Positions 26,703-35,851 of a stretch of DNA of 64,000 bases are shown here, piece by piece; position 1 is the stretch's first letter, and each line of letters starts with the position of its first letter. The notes beneath the pieces are model-generated. The model saw only the letters and a list, made by a program, of their open reading frames with translations, did not search any database and was not told the origin of the DNA. Origin of the DNA: CAZKHG01 sp964552655 (lineage in GTDB: Bacteria > Bacteroidota > Bacteroidia > Bacteroidales > Tenuifilaceae); contig CAZKHG010000002.1 of the NCBI GenBank assembly GCA_964552655.1, positions 62,001-126,000 of the forward strand, given 5' to 3'. The translations under genes and the position numbers were made by a program.

Positions 26703-27605
26703 CTACCAAAGCGGTGAAGGGTAATTCCCGGAATCGGTTAACTCTTTTAATCTTTCCATAACCATAGGTTTATCGCCGGGATAAGTAACTCCAAACCATT
26801 GTGCTTCAGTTGGCAATACTTTACAGGTTGCTTTTTTTTCTATTATCAGGGAGTTAACAGCGGTAGGAATATAAAACTCCGCTTTTGCATTGGTAATCGA
26901 ACCCGAGAAAAACCCGGACATTAAATTTTCCACATTTTGGAAGAAATCGGGAGTAAATCCCCAGAAATTCATTGAAACCGGAAGGTTTTCATCAACCTCG
27001 ACATCCCTGCCGGATTCATCTTTGTAGCAGACAACACCGTTAATCCTTTCAATTTTTGTTCTTTCCACTACAGTTTGTAAGTATGATTTCTCATCAGTTG
27101 TACAAATACCCCGGGATACTGATCCCTGATCCGAAAGAGTATTCCCCAGCCTGTATCCAACCATAAAGTAGTTGCCTTTTATAAGATGAGGAGAGGATAA
27201 AGCATCGGCAAGCACCCTGAACGAATCGAATCCATAAAAATCATCAGCATTAATAACCGCAAATGGTTCGTTGATAACATTACGGGTAACCCAAACTGCA
27301 TGAGCAGTTCCCCATGGCTTGTTTCTATCCGCAGGACAGGTAAAACCTTGTGGCAGCATCTCGAGCTCCTGAAAAACAATTTCAAAGTTTATTTTCCCTT
27401 TGAAACGGTTTCCAAAAACCTCCATAAAATCCTTCTCAATACTTTTTCTTATAACAAAAACGACTTTCCCAAACCCAGCCCTTAATGCATCGAATACAGA
27501 ATAATCAATAATAGTTTCACTATTGGGTCCAAGAGCATCAACCTGTTTAAGTCCGCCATAACGGCTTCCTATACCGGCAGCAAGAATAACAAGAGTAGGT
27601 TTCAT
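26703..27605 (-). CDS. Sugar-phosphate nucleotidyltransferase
   Basis: The 300-aa protein begins VILAAGIGSRYGGLKQVDAL, the nucleotide-binding signature of sugar nucleotidylyltransferases, and has INADDFYG, the Asp-containing metal site, at about 120. It joins a sugar 1-phosphate to an NTP, releasing pyrophosphate. Its position directly before galK suggests a hexose 1-phosphate substrate such as galactose 1-phosphate, but the sequence alone does not define sugar or base. It lacks the C-terminal beta-helix of GlmU or GlgC types. It is probably first gene of the galK unit. Confidence 0.83.
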   Translation of the reverse strand: MKPTLVILAAGIGSRYGGLKQVDALGPNSETIIDYSVFDALRAGFGKVVFVIRKSIEKDFMEVFGNRFKGKINFEIVFQELEMLPQGFTCPADRNKPWGTAHAVWVTRNVINEPFAVINADDFYGFDSFRVLADALSSPHLIKGNYFMVGYRLGNTLSDQGSVSRGICTTDEKSYLQTVVERTKIERINGVVCYKDESGRDVEVDENLPVSMNFWGFTPDFFQNVENLMSGFFSGSITNAKAEFYIPTAVNSLIIEKKATCKVLPTEAQWFGVTYPGDKPMVMERLKELTDSGNYPSPLW

Positions 27606-27661
27606 CTATCAATTTAATATTTACAATTACTTTTTGAAACTACGAATATAATTATTTATTG

Positions 27662-27692
27662 AATGAAAAAAGCAGGACACCTGCCCTGCTTC
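27662..27692 (-). terminator. Terminator after the RND operon
   Basis: AAGCAGG / CCTGCTT forms a 7-bp stem around an 8-base loop, and on the minus strand is followed by TTTTTT. It lies about 25 bp past the RND pump stop at 27717. Confidence 0.85.
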
Positions 27693-27716
27693 TTTGTAAT
27701 CTTAATTATAAAAGTT

Positions 27717-30700
27717 TTAGTACAATTTCTTATAATCGATTCTTTGGGCATTCCTGTTTGATTTACGACGTTGCCTTTTTACGTTTCGGGAGTAAATTAC
27801 AAAATACATAACAGGGATAAGCACAAGAGTTAAAAAGGTTGCAAAGCTTAACCCGAAGATAATTGTCCAGGATAATGGTCCAAAAAACATAACATTGTCA
27901 CCACCAAAATGGAGGTGGGGGTTGAGATCGCTAAAGAGAGTTCCAAAATTTATATTCATCCCAACTGCCAATGGGAATAGACCAAGAATTGCAGCAGTTG
28001 CAGTCAGAATAACCGGGGTGATACGGGTTTTACCGCCTTCAATTATCGCTTCTCGGGTTTTCAACCCTTTGGCTTTTAGCACATCTGTAAATTCAACCAG
28101 CAATATCCCGTTTCGGACTACAATACCCGCTAATGCAACTATGCCCATACCGGTCATAATGATTGAAATGGTCATTCCAAAGATCATGTACCCAAGCATC
28201 ACACCAATGATGCTGAACACAACCTCAGAAATGATTATCAACGTTTTTCCCATGGAGTTGAACTGGGTGATCAGGATAAACATGATCAGGAATAGTGAAA
28301 GCAGCATGGCTTTCGACAGGAACATCATTGATTCTTTCTGGTCTTCTCGTTCACCAGTCAACTTAATGTCGATGTTCGATGGCTTTGAAAACTGAGGAAC
28401 CGCTTTTATTATCTGATTATTTATTTCATTGGCTGTATAACCATCTAAGATATTGGACGATAATGTGATGACTCGCTTTAGGTTTAATCGGTTAATCTGC
28501 CCGTAGCTGTTTACATAGTCAATTTTGGCAACAACAGAAAGCGGAATCTGACGAAGAATACCTGAGTTCATATCGCGGTAAGTGATAGTTAAATTCATCA
28601 GCTGCTCAATGTCATTACGCTGATTTTCTTCAAAGCGGAGCATTATCGGGTACTGATCTTCCCCTTCGCGGAACTTGGACACTTCGGCCCCAAATAGGGC
28701 AGTTCTGATAGCATCACCCACAGTGTATGCAGATATGCCTTCAATATTTGCCCTTTCTCTGTCCAGGTTTATAATAATTTCTGGTTTAGTGGTGGCAAAA
28801 TCAGACTTAAGTTCCTCAATACCACCAATCTGCAGAGAATCAATGAATCGTTTAAACCTATTAGATGTTTTAACCAGTTCTCCAAGATCTTCTCCTGAAA
28901 TTTCAATATTTACAGGTTTGCCTGTTGGTGGACCCATTGTATTCTTACTCACTACGATTTCAGCACCCGGAATATCCTTGATGTGGTTACGTATTTCGCT
29001 AAGGTAAGCGTTAGTGCTTTGTCCGTTTCTTTTATTGTACTCAACAAAATTGATTGCAATTTTTGCCAGATGGGATGATTTGGTGGAATTATCAAAATTA
29101 TTTTCCGAAGCGCCAAGCGCCACATTGGTAATGATTGATTCAACTATAGGATTATTCTCGCCAAGCACCTGAACAATTCGACGTTCCACTATTCTGGCAA
29201 CAGAATCGGTTACCCTGATGTCTGTGCCCACGGGCATTTTTATGTAAGTATTAACCGAATTAGGCTCGTTATCGGGGAAGAAAACAACTTTTGGTTGTAC
29301 TATTCTATCTAAAGTCATGGTAAAAATAAACAGTCCAATCATTCCCCAAAGGATCCATACAGGTCGCTTTCCCGCCAGCACCCATCTTAGCAAGTTCTCA
29401 TATCTGCGCATCAATGCAGGAATAAAATGAGACTGGAACTTGCGCAATACTTTATACCAGAAAACATTATGTGCAAATATTACTATCGCCATGAATACCA
29501 GGAAATTGGCCACTCCGGTTAGCTTTAACAAATAGAAAGGAATTGCTGTAATTAGAATTCCGGCGGTAATCTTAATTAGCTTAGGTCGAGCAATAGGACT
29601 TCCATCGTTATCATGCTTCATGAAATCAACAGCAAAAACCGGGTTAAAAATATAGGCCACTATCAAGGATGCAAAAAGGGCAATAATAAGTGTAACAGGT
29701 ATATAGAACATAAAATTTCCAACAACACCCGGCCAGAATGCGAGCGGGAAGAATGGCGCCAAGGTGGTCAACGTTCCTGAAAGAATCGGAACAAACACTT
29801 CCCCTGCCGCAAACTTGGCCGATTGCTTGATGTCCATCCCGGATTTCTTAAAAATCCTGTGGGTGTTTTCAATCACCACTATAGCATCATCAACCACAAT
29901 TCCCAGGGCAAAAATGAATGAGAACATCACCAGCATATTCATGGTAAACCCAATATAGGGCATTAGAATGTATGAAAGCGCCATGGATAAAGGAACGGAG
30001 AAACCAACAAATACAGCATTTACAATCCCCATGAAGAACATTAAGACAACCGTTACGAAAATAAACCCGATAATAATTGTGTTGTTGAGTTCGTTCAGGG
30101 TGTTCCTGGTAAACCGCGATTGATCCCCGGTAATTTCAACCTTAAGGTTTGACGGGAATTTATTCTTTTGCATATCTGCAATGATCTCCTTTATCTGATC
30201 GGAGGCATCGAGCAAATTTTGTCCGCTCTTTTTAATTACGTTGAGGGTAATAACATTTTTACCCTCATACCTTGCAAAACTTTCCGGTTTATGAAATCCA
30301 TCAACTACTGTAGCAACATCCTTGAGTTTAACCTGGGCTCCGCTTGATGAACCAACAATGATGTTTTTGATCTCGTCAATATTTTTTACCTCGCCTACAA
30401 TTCTAATGGAGCGGCTCATGCCCTGCAAATCGATATTTCCGGCAGAATAAGTCAGGTTGTTTGCAGAAATTGCCTGGTTAATATCCCTGAATGTAAGACT
30501 GGCTGCGCGCATCTTATACATATCAACATCAACCTTAATTTCCCGATCAAGCGCCCCAATAATCTCAACACGGGTTATCTCCTTGAGCGATTCAATTCTG
30601 TCCTGCAAATCATCAGCATATTGCTTTAAACGATCAAGGGGTATATCGCCAGAGAGGTTGATGTACTGAATGGGAATTTCACTCAGGTCAATTTCTGATA

Positions 30701-31109
30701 TCTGGGGTTGTTGGAACGATGGATCGGTGGGAAGATCCCTTTTGGTCTTATCAACCGCATCTTTTACGTCTTGTTTGGCATCTTTTAGCTTTACCCCGGT
30801 ATTGAACTCTACAATGATTGCTGAAAAATCCTGAACTGAACGTGAGCTGATTTTCTTAACCCCTCTGATTGCCTTTAGTTTTTTTTCAATTGGTCTTGTA
30901 ACCAGGTTCTCCATATCAGATGGCGATGTCCCTGGGTAAACGGTATTTACCATCACCAGAGGTATTACAATCTCGGGGATTTGCTCCTTGGGGATTGTAA
31001 GATAGTTTATAATACCAAACACTGATATTATGAAAACCAGCACATACACACTGATCTTATTATCAATGGCCCAGCTGGTTCCAAAAAACTCTTTAAAATT
31101 TTTTTCCAT
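27717..31109 (-). CDS. RND efflux pump, inner-membrane subunit
   Basis: The 1130-aa protein is an AcrB/MexB-like proton-driven exporter of the resistance-nodulation-division family. It begins with an N-terminal helix (ISVYVLVFIISVFGIINYL), then the porter domain (YPGTSPSDMENLVTRPIEKKL), a TM block with the proton-relay acidic pair in LGIVVDDAIVVIENTHR, a second porter domain and a second TM block with VRNGILLVEF. It sits last in an operon with TetR, TolC-like and adaptor genes, so it forms the tripartite pump spanning the envelope. The drug- or metal-type substrate cannot be told; the sequence lacks the metal-site motif typical of CusA. Confidence 0.93.
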   Translation of the reverse strand: MEKNFKEFFGTSWAIDNKISVYVLVFIISVFGIINYLTIPKEQIPEIVIPLVMVNTVYPGTSPSDMENLVTRPIEKKLKAIRGVKKISSRSVQDFSAIIVEFNTGVKLKDAKQDVKDAVDKTKRDLPTDPSFQQPQISEIDLSEIPIQYINLSGDIPLDRLKQYADDLQDRIESLKEITRVEIIGALDREIKVDVDMYKMRAASLTFRDINQAISANNLTYSAGNIDLQGMSRSIRIVGEVKNIDEIKNIIVGSSSGAQVKLKDVATVVDGFHKPESFARYEGKNVITLNVIKKSGQNLLDASDQIKEIIADMQKNKFPSNLKVEITGDQSRFTRNTLNELNNTIIIGFIFVTVVLMFFMGIVNAVFVGFSVPLSMALSYILMPYIGFTMNMLVMFSFIFALGIVVDDAIVVIENTHRIFKKSGMDIKQSAKFAAGEVFVPILSGTLTTLAPFFPLAFWPGVVGNFMFYIPVTLIIALFASLIVAYIFNPVFAVDFMKHDNDGSPIARPKLIKITAGILITAIPFYLLKLTGVANFLVFMAIVIFAHNVFWYKVLRKFQSHFIPALMRRYENLLRWVLAGKRPVWILWGMIGLFIFTMTLDRIVQPKVVFFPDNEPNSVNTYIKMPVGTDIRVTDSVARIVERRIVQVLGENNPIVESIITNVALGASENNFDNSTKSSHLAKIAINFVEYNKRNGQSTNAYLSEIRNHIKDIPGAEIVVSKNTMGPPTGKPVNIEISGEDLGELVKTSNRFKRFIDSLQIGGIEELKSDFATTKPEIIINLDRERANIEGISAYTVGDAIRTALFGAEVSKFREGEDQYPIMLRFEENQRNDIEQLMNLTITYRDMNSGILRQIPLSVVAKIDYVNSYGQINRLNLKRVITLSSNILDGYTANEINNQIIKAVPQFSKPSNIDIKLTGEREDQKESMMFLSKAMLLSLFLIMFILITQFNSMGKTLIIISEVVFSIIGVMLGYMIFGMTISIIMTGMGIVALAGIVVRNGILLVEFTDVLKAKGLKTREAIIEGGKTRITPVILTATAAILGLFPLAVGMNINFGTLFSDLNPHLHFGGDNVMFFGPLSWTIIFGLSFATFLTLVLIPVMYFVIYSRNVKRQRRKSNRNAQRIDYKKLY

Positions 31110-31145
31110 GAAAAAATAAATTATAAAACAGGTTCAATGCTATGA

Positions 31146-32264
31146 TTAAAATCTAACGTAATCTCCGTCTATGAGCTCCTGATAGCCGGTAGATATTACT
31201 TTGTCACCAGGTTTAAGCCCACTGGTAACCTCTGCAACGCCATTGTAAGTCATACCCAGAGATACAGGCTGTTTAAAAGCCATACTAAAATTATCCTTTG
31301 GGTGAATGGTATATACATAGCTTCCGGAAATGTCATTCTGAATAATATTTACCGGAATCACAACCGCATTATCAGCATGATAATCATTGATCTGGATAAT
31401 GGCTATCATGTTGGCTTTTAAATTGGGAGCAGTGTTGGTTAGCCGGGTCTCAATTAAAAAAGTTCTGTTTGTAGGGTTGATGTACTTGCTTACAAAATCA
31501 ACAGTGGTTTCAAATTCTTTGTTGATGTCAGGGAAAAGCACTTTAAGCTTGTCGCCCTTCTGTACCCTTGCTGAGTAGGCCTCGGATACTTCAGCTGAAA
31601 CCTTAAGGTTTTTGAAAGCCACAACCCGATAAGCGACCAAACGTGGATCAGGACTTACCACTCCGCCAACCTTTATGTTACATTCCTCAATTGTTCCATC
31701 AATCGGCGATTTTATTTTAAAATTTTCGATTTGCTTTTTTACTGAGGCAATTTGCTGTTCCAGCGATTCTTTGGTGGTTTTTGCCTGCAAAAACTGCACT
31801 TCGCTTCCAATCTTTTGATCCCAAAGGCGTTTCTGTTTATCATACATTTCAGAAGCAAAAGAATATTGAGTTTCCAATCCCTCCAGCTGTTTCCGGTATT
31901 GCTCATCCTCAATTTGGGCTAAAACCTGACCTTTTTTCACCTCTTGGCCCACATCTGCATACTTCGCAGAAATGGTACCCGGTGCCTGGGCAAAAACCCC
32001 TGCATTCTGATCACCATCAAGTTTTCCTTGAACTCGGATATAATGGTCGAATGAACTTGTCTTCACTTCAGTTACGCCTACAAACTTAAATTTGTTGGCT
32101 TGTAAAGAATCTGTTTTGGTGTTTGAAAGATCTGTTTCCAAAATTTTGATTTTCTCTTCAATCTGTTGTTTCTGCTCTTTCAGCTTAGTAAGTTGAGCCT
32201 GCTTGTTATTATTACAAGCCAAAACAAAAAGGCTTAGGGATAGGATAAATATTTTTGTTTTCAT
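31146..32264 (-). CDS. RND periplasmic adaptor lipoprotein (MFP)
   Basis: The 372-aa protein has a lipoprotein signal (VLACNNN, Cys17), a coiled-coil hairpin, and the paired half-motifs of the lipoyl domain (GTISAKYADVGQEVKKGQVLAQI and FKIKSPIDGTIEECNIKVGG). It then has beta-barrel and membrane-proximal domains ending at VISTGYQELIDGDYVRF. It links the RND pump to the outer-membrane channel. Spacing is 36 bp on each side within the operon. Confidence 0.93.
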   Translation of the reverse strand: MKTKIFILSLSLFVLACNNNKQAQLTKLKEQKQQIEEKIKILETDLSNTKTDSLQANKFKFVGVTEVKTSSFDHYIRVQGKLDGDQNAGVFAQAPGTISAKYADVGQEVKKGQVLAQIEDEQYRKQLEGLETQYSFASEMYDKQKRLWDQKIGSEVQFLQAKTTKESLEQQIASVKKQIENFKIKSPIDGTIEECNIKVGGVVSPDPRLVAYRVVAFKNLKVSAEVSEAYSARVQKGDKLKVLFPDINKEFETTVDFVSKYINPTNRTFLIETRLTNTAPNLKANMIAIIQINDYHADNAVVIPVNIIQNDISGSYVYTIHPKDNFSMAFKQPVSLGMTYNGVAEVTSGLKPGDKVISTGYQELIDGDYVRF

Positions 32265-32300
32265 ATTGGGTGTTTTTTCAAATTATTCACTTCGTTAATT

Positions 32301-33698
32301 CTACTTGTTAAGCATTCTGTCGAGTTTTGCCTTAGCGGTTAAAAGGTTATTTAATGCGGTAAAATAGTCTTTCTGTGTTATGAGGTATTGACTTTGAGCA
32401 GTATTCAAGTCGGTAGATGAAGCCATTCCCTCTTTATACTTAATCATGGTTTGATCGAAGATGCGCTTGGAAAGCTCCACATTCTGCTTGTTGGTTAAAA
32501 ACCCTGAGTAGGCTGTTTGAAACTCATTAAATGTATTCTGATATTCAAGGTTTAGCCCTTCGGTTGCCTGCTCCTGGGTTATCTTCATTTTCTCAAGGTT
32601 GAGTTTGGCCTGCTGAACCTTCATTACCCGCATGCTGCTGGAGAAAATAGGTACAGAAACGCTCAATCCGGCAATATCGGATGGTTGAAAATTGAAATCA
32701 GGTTTTTTTACCTGTTCGTAATGCCTGTAGAAACCTGCGATTGTTGGTAGAAATGTTGTTTTTTCCCTGTCGTAACTTAACTTTTGGAGCTTAACGGCAG
32801 TTTCTAAAACCTGATAATCAATGGTTTTGGAAACATCAAATGATTCGGTTAAATACGATAAAAATTTAGCCTCATCTGTATATTTTTCCAGATTGTCTGT
32901 TAGGTTGATTTGGGTTTCAATGGGCAGTCCCATCTGGAACTTTAGAAGGTTCTTTGTAACAACCGAAACTCTTTCAAGCGATTGAACAGCATTATCAATA
33001 TTTGCCTTAATGATCTTGAATTGATCTACACCAATCTGGTCAATTAACCCTTGTTCACCTAGCGCCATGATATCTTTCAGATTTGCATCGGTTATCTTTT
33101 GGGTTTCTTTCAGAATTTTGACGTTCTCGTCCATAACCAAAGCAAGGTAGTAGGAGGATGAAACTGATTCCTTGATGGTAGAAAGGGATTTGGCTAAATT
33201 CTGCTCCGACATCTCCCTAAAAACTCTTGAAGCCCTTAACCCAACGATATACTCTCCGCTGAAAATGAGCTGTGAAAGCGTAATATCCCATGTGGTGTTA
33301 TCGGGTACCCCCAGGCGGATTTTTTGACCGGGAACCATAGTCATGAAAATGCTATCCCCTGCAACTTCAACACCGTTCACTGTTCCTGGCTGTCTGGTTT
33401 TAGTAAGTATTGTTGCCGGGAACGACATTTCGGGAACCTGAAAGGTATGCTGGTAGGATATTGTACCATTCACCTGTGGCAATCCAATTGCGGTGGTTTC
33501 CCATATCTTCTTTTTGGCAATCTCAAGATCAATTCTTTTGGATTTAACGTCGTACCCATTTTCTATAGCATATTGAATTGCCTCTTCTAGTGAAAATTGC
33601 GTTTTGACGCTCATCCCAGTATTTTCCTGAGCATTAATACGTGAAGTAAAAATGAAAATTGTAAAAAAAAGAATACATATAGAATGAATTGTCTTCAT
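32301..33698 (-). CDS. TolC-family outer-membrane efflux channel
   Basis: The 465-aa protein has a cleavable signal (ending SRINAQ) and two TolC-type repeats, each starting from a helical region: FSLEEAIQYAIENGYDVKS near residue 35 and the helical KEGMASSTDLNTAQSQYL region near the C terminus. It is the outer-membrane exit duct of this tripartite pump. It follows the TetR gene by 6 bp. Confidence 0.92.
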   Translation of the reverse strand: MKTIHSICILFFTIFIFTSRINAQENTGMSVKTQFSLEEAIQYAIENGYDVKSKRIDLEIAKKKIWETTAIGLPQVNGTISYQHTFQVPEMSFPATILTKTRQPGTVNGVEVAGDSIFMTMVPGQKIRLGVPDNTTWDITLSQLIFSGEYIVGLRASRVFREMSEQNLAKSLSTIKESVSSSYYLALVMDENVKILKETQKITDANLKDIMALGEQGLIDQIGVDQFKIIKANIDNAVQSLERVSVVTKNLLKFQMGLPIETQINLTDNLEKYTDEAKFLSYLTESFDVSKTIDYQVLETAVKLQKLSYDREKTTFLPTIAGFYRHYEQVKKPDFNFQPSDIAGLSVSVPIFSSSMRVMKVQQAKLNLEKMKITQEQATEGLNLEYQNTFNEFQTAYSGFLTNKQNVELSKRIFDQTMIKYKEGMASSTDLNTAQSQYLITQKDYFTALNNLLTAKAKLDRMLNK

Positions 33699-33704
33699 AA
33701 GAAA

Positions 33705-34346
33705 TTATATGGTTTTAATGTTTTCATTTATATTGTCTGATATTTCTTTTAACCTTTTTTCAAGGTAGGCTATCCCCTTGGCGTTACTAATACCCCTTAT
33801 GTGGTAAATAAAAAGTTCCCGGAATACTTCCGGTGAGTGGATCTCCTGTGAGCTTATCAGGTCATCGGCGTTGTGTAGATTTTCAATCCGGGAAATATAC
33901 ATTTTGGCGATGATTGTTGAGTTGAGTTCCGATCTGTACAACCCTTCCGATTTTCCTTTTTCAAGATTTTGTAACAGCATTGTCATCATCCTGTTTCTTC
34001 TCGATTTAAAAAGGTTCTGGTATAATTCAGGGTAGTACTTTTTTAGATCATAGTCAACTGCCGGATTATAGGTGCTAATCTGCTCTATTAAAATTCTCAT
34101 TACCTCAAAAAGTTCTTCAATTGCATTCAAATCACTGGAAATACCCTCCATGCAATTAAAACTGGTGTCAGTTTTGGCATCAATAACCTTTTTTACCAGA
34201 TCATTTTTATCTTCAAAGAACTGGTATAATGTTTTCTTAGACATCCCCAGCTCTCTGGCAATGTCATCCATACTCACGCTCTTTATCCCGTAACGGAAGA
34301 AGATTTCCTGAACCCTGCCAATTATATTTTCCTGCTTGTTTTCCAT
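33705..34346 (-). CDS. TetR-family regulator of the efflux operon
   Basis: The 213-aa protein has an N-terminal HTH (SMDDIARELGMSKKTLYQFF, followed by EDKNDLVKKV) and a ligand-binding helical C-terminal half. As first gene of the operon it probably represses its own promoter and the pump, and is released by a pump substrate. The -7 box at 34351-34358 lies only 5 bp before the ATG, so the mRNA may be leaderless. Confidence 0.9.
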   Translation of the reverse strand: MENKQENIIGRVQEIFFRYGIKSVSMDDIARELGMSKKTLYQFFEDKNDLVKKVIDAKTDTSFNCMEGISSDLNAIEELFEVMRILIEQISTYNPAVDYDLKKYYPELYQNLFKSRRNRMMTMLLQNLEKGKSEGLYRSELNSTIIAKMYISRIENLHNADDLISSQEIHSPEVFRELFIYHIRGISNAKGIAYLEKRLKEISDNINENIKTI

Positions 34347-34350
34347 GTTG

Positions 34351-34358
34351 CAAAATTA
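34351..34358 (-). promoter_or_regulatory. -7 box of the efflux operon (possible leaderless start)
   Basis: The minus strand reads TAATTTTG, an exact TAnnTTTG match directly before the TetR ATG at 34346. Transcription would then start at or near the start codon. The remaining part of 34347-34542 holds no gene. Confidence 0.5.
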
Positions 34359-34542
34359 GAACTTTTTAACCACGGAAACTTTTAGAGTGTAAAAAGTTTT
34401 TAGAGTTTAACACAAATTAATAATAATTGTTCACCCGATGCCAAAAAAATTTAGCAATAGTAATTGAATTAGGTTTTTTAGTGGAAAGAAAAATAGGTGA
34501 AAATGGAAATTTAATCGGTAAAAAGGGATATGCAGTTGTTGA

Positions 34543-34812
34543 TTATATTTTTAAAATATAATCTTCATTAATATGGGTATTCTTCTTAAATAAATCATAA
34601 AAAAGAATTGAGATTGTTATTAAGAAAAGAATGGAAATCACCCAATTAGTATAAAACACAGTGCTATAGTTATGCAGATTTAAGTATTTCAGAACATCTT
34701 CCATGTTTAAAAAGTAGGCAAAACTACCAGTTATATAGGGCAGGTATCGGTTATAAAATAACGCATAAACGGCTAAGAAGAGAATTGCCGGATGGGAGTA
34801 ACGCTCATGCAT
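34543..34812 (-). pseudogene. C-terminal fragment of interrupted GT-C membrane protein
   Basis: This 89-codon frame begins MHERYSHPAILFLAVYALFY and has two more hydrophobic stretches. It continues the frame of 34813-35811 directly: the only break is a TAA codon immediately before this ATG. The MHERY motif belongs to the C-terminal part of dolichyl/undecaprenyl-phosphate-sugar-dependent GT-C transferases, so this is the tail of the upstream protein, not an independent gene. Restart at the TAA-ATG junction is possible and could yield two chains. Confidence 0.72.
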
Positions 34813-35811
34813 TTATGTATTAAAGAAGAAGAAAATAAGTGAAATTAATGCTGCGGCTATCAGAATTCTGGCTTGCGATAACCTGGCATGTTCATTCTTC
34901 ATAAAATTGAGCAATGTATTTTTAAGCAGGGGTATCATCGCTATAAAGCTCAATGTGAAAAACAGGATCAGCCCCCAGGATTTTAGAGGCAACCCCCAAA
35001 ACTTAATCGTATCACTGGCGGTCATGAAATTTTTTGGAAAAAAGAATACCCAAAAATTGTATGCATTCATTGAGATTACGGGGTATTTATCAACGGATTT
35101 GTGAACTACGCTCCAAATTCTATCTAAGTCGCCAGCCAACGCAAATGGGAGCAAAATGGCAAACTGAATAAATAGCGGTACACCAACCCATATCAGCAAA
35201 TTTTTAGTTGAAAAATTTTTAATAAAAGATGGGAGGAGAATTAATCCGGTTAGCGGAATGAAAATTATAGACTGTAGCTTTACATTTATGCTTAGTATCA
35301 TAAAAATTAAAGCGAGTAGCACTTTTTCTTTAATTGCAAAATATAAAGAAAGGAGAACAAAACAGGCCATAATCCCATCAACCTGACCCCAAATAATTGT
35401 ATTATAAAAGTATGCAATATTCAGAAAGTAGAAAAGCGATATAACTAGCGCTGTATTTCCATCTTGATATTTTTTCTTTAGGATAGAAAATATCAGGTAG
35501 CCTGAAATGAAATCAAAAATCAGGGTGAAAATTTTCAGGTAATAAATGTTTTGTTCTATATGCTCAACACTTCCCTGTATTTGTCCAAAAATATACAATA
35601 CATATTGGTAAAAGGGCAGATAATCAGTCCAAGATTTATAAGCACTGGATAAACCGTTTTGATAAATATATTTACTCCATTCTTTCCAACTAAAAGTGTC
35701 AAAATTATGACCAAAATGAGGAAGAGCAATTACATAAGTCATGAAAAGCAAAGAGATCACAATAATTACATTGAGATCAATCGTTCTTATAAACCGTTTT
35801 ATATGAATCAT
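34813..35811 (-). CDS. GT-C-like membrane glycosyltransferase, N-terminal part (interrupted by in-frame stop)
   Basis: The 332-aa hydrophobic protein has about eight membrane segments. An early loop holds GHNFDTFSWKEWSKYIYQNG, with an acidic residue where GT-C enzymes place their catalytic Asp. Other family-like points are YFLNIAYFYNTIIWGQVDG and NVKLQSIIFIPL. It ends FFFFNT followed by TAA and at once by ATG of the next fragment, in the same frame. A single base change (for example CAA to TAA) would explain the stop, and the joined protein would be about 422 aa. It probably transfers a sugar from a polyprenyl-phosphate carrier on the periplasmic side. Whether it is still active is unclear. 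Confidence 0.72.
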   Translation of the reverse strand: MIHIKRFIRTIDLNVIIVISLLFMTYVIALPHFGHNFDTFSWKEWSKYIYQNGLSSAYKSWTDYLPFYQYVLYIFGQIQGSVEHIEQNIYYLKIFTLIFDFISGYLIFSILKKKYQDGNTALVISLFYFLNIAYFYNTIIWGQVDGIMACFVLLSLYFAIKEKVLLALIFMILSINVKLQSIIFIPLTGLILLPSFIKNFSTKNLLIWVGVPLFIQFAILLPFALAGDLDRIWSVVHKSVDKYPVISMNAYNFWVFFFPKNFMTASDTIKFWGLPLKSWGLILFFTLSFIAMIPLLKNTLLNFMKNEHARLSQARILIAAALISLIFFFFNT

Positions 35812-35851
35812 GATTTTTATTTATGCTCCCAAGATTCTAGTATTTAAATAA

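Noticed and set aside
34366..34430. Sequence AACCACGGAAAC and following as another copy of the GxxExxY repeat
   Set aside because: Only the first few bases agree, and there is no matching inverted partner.
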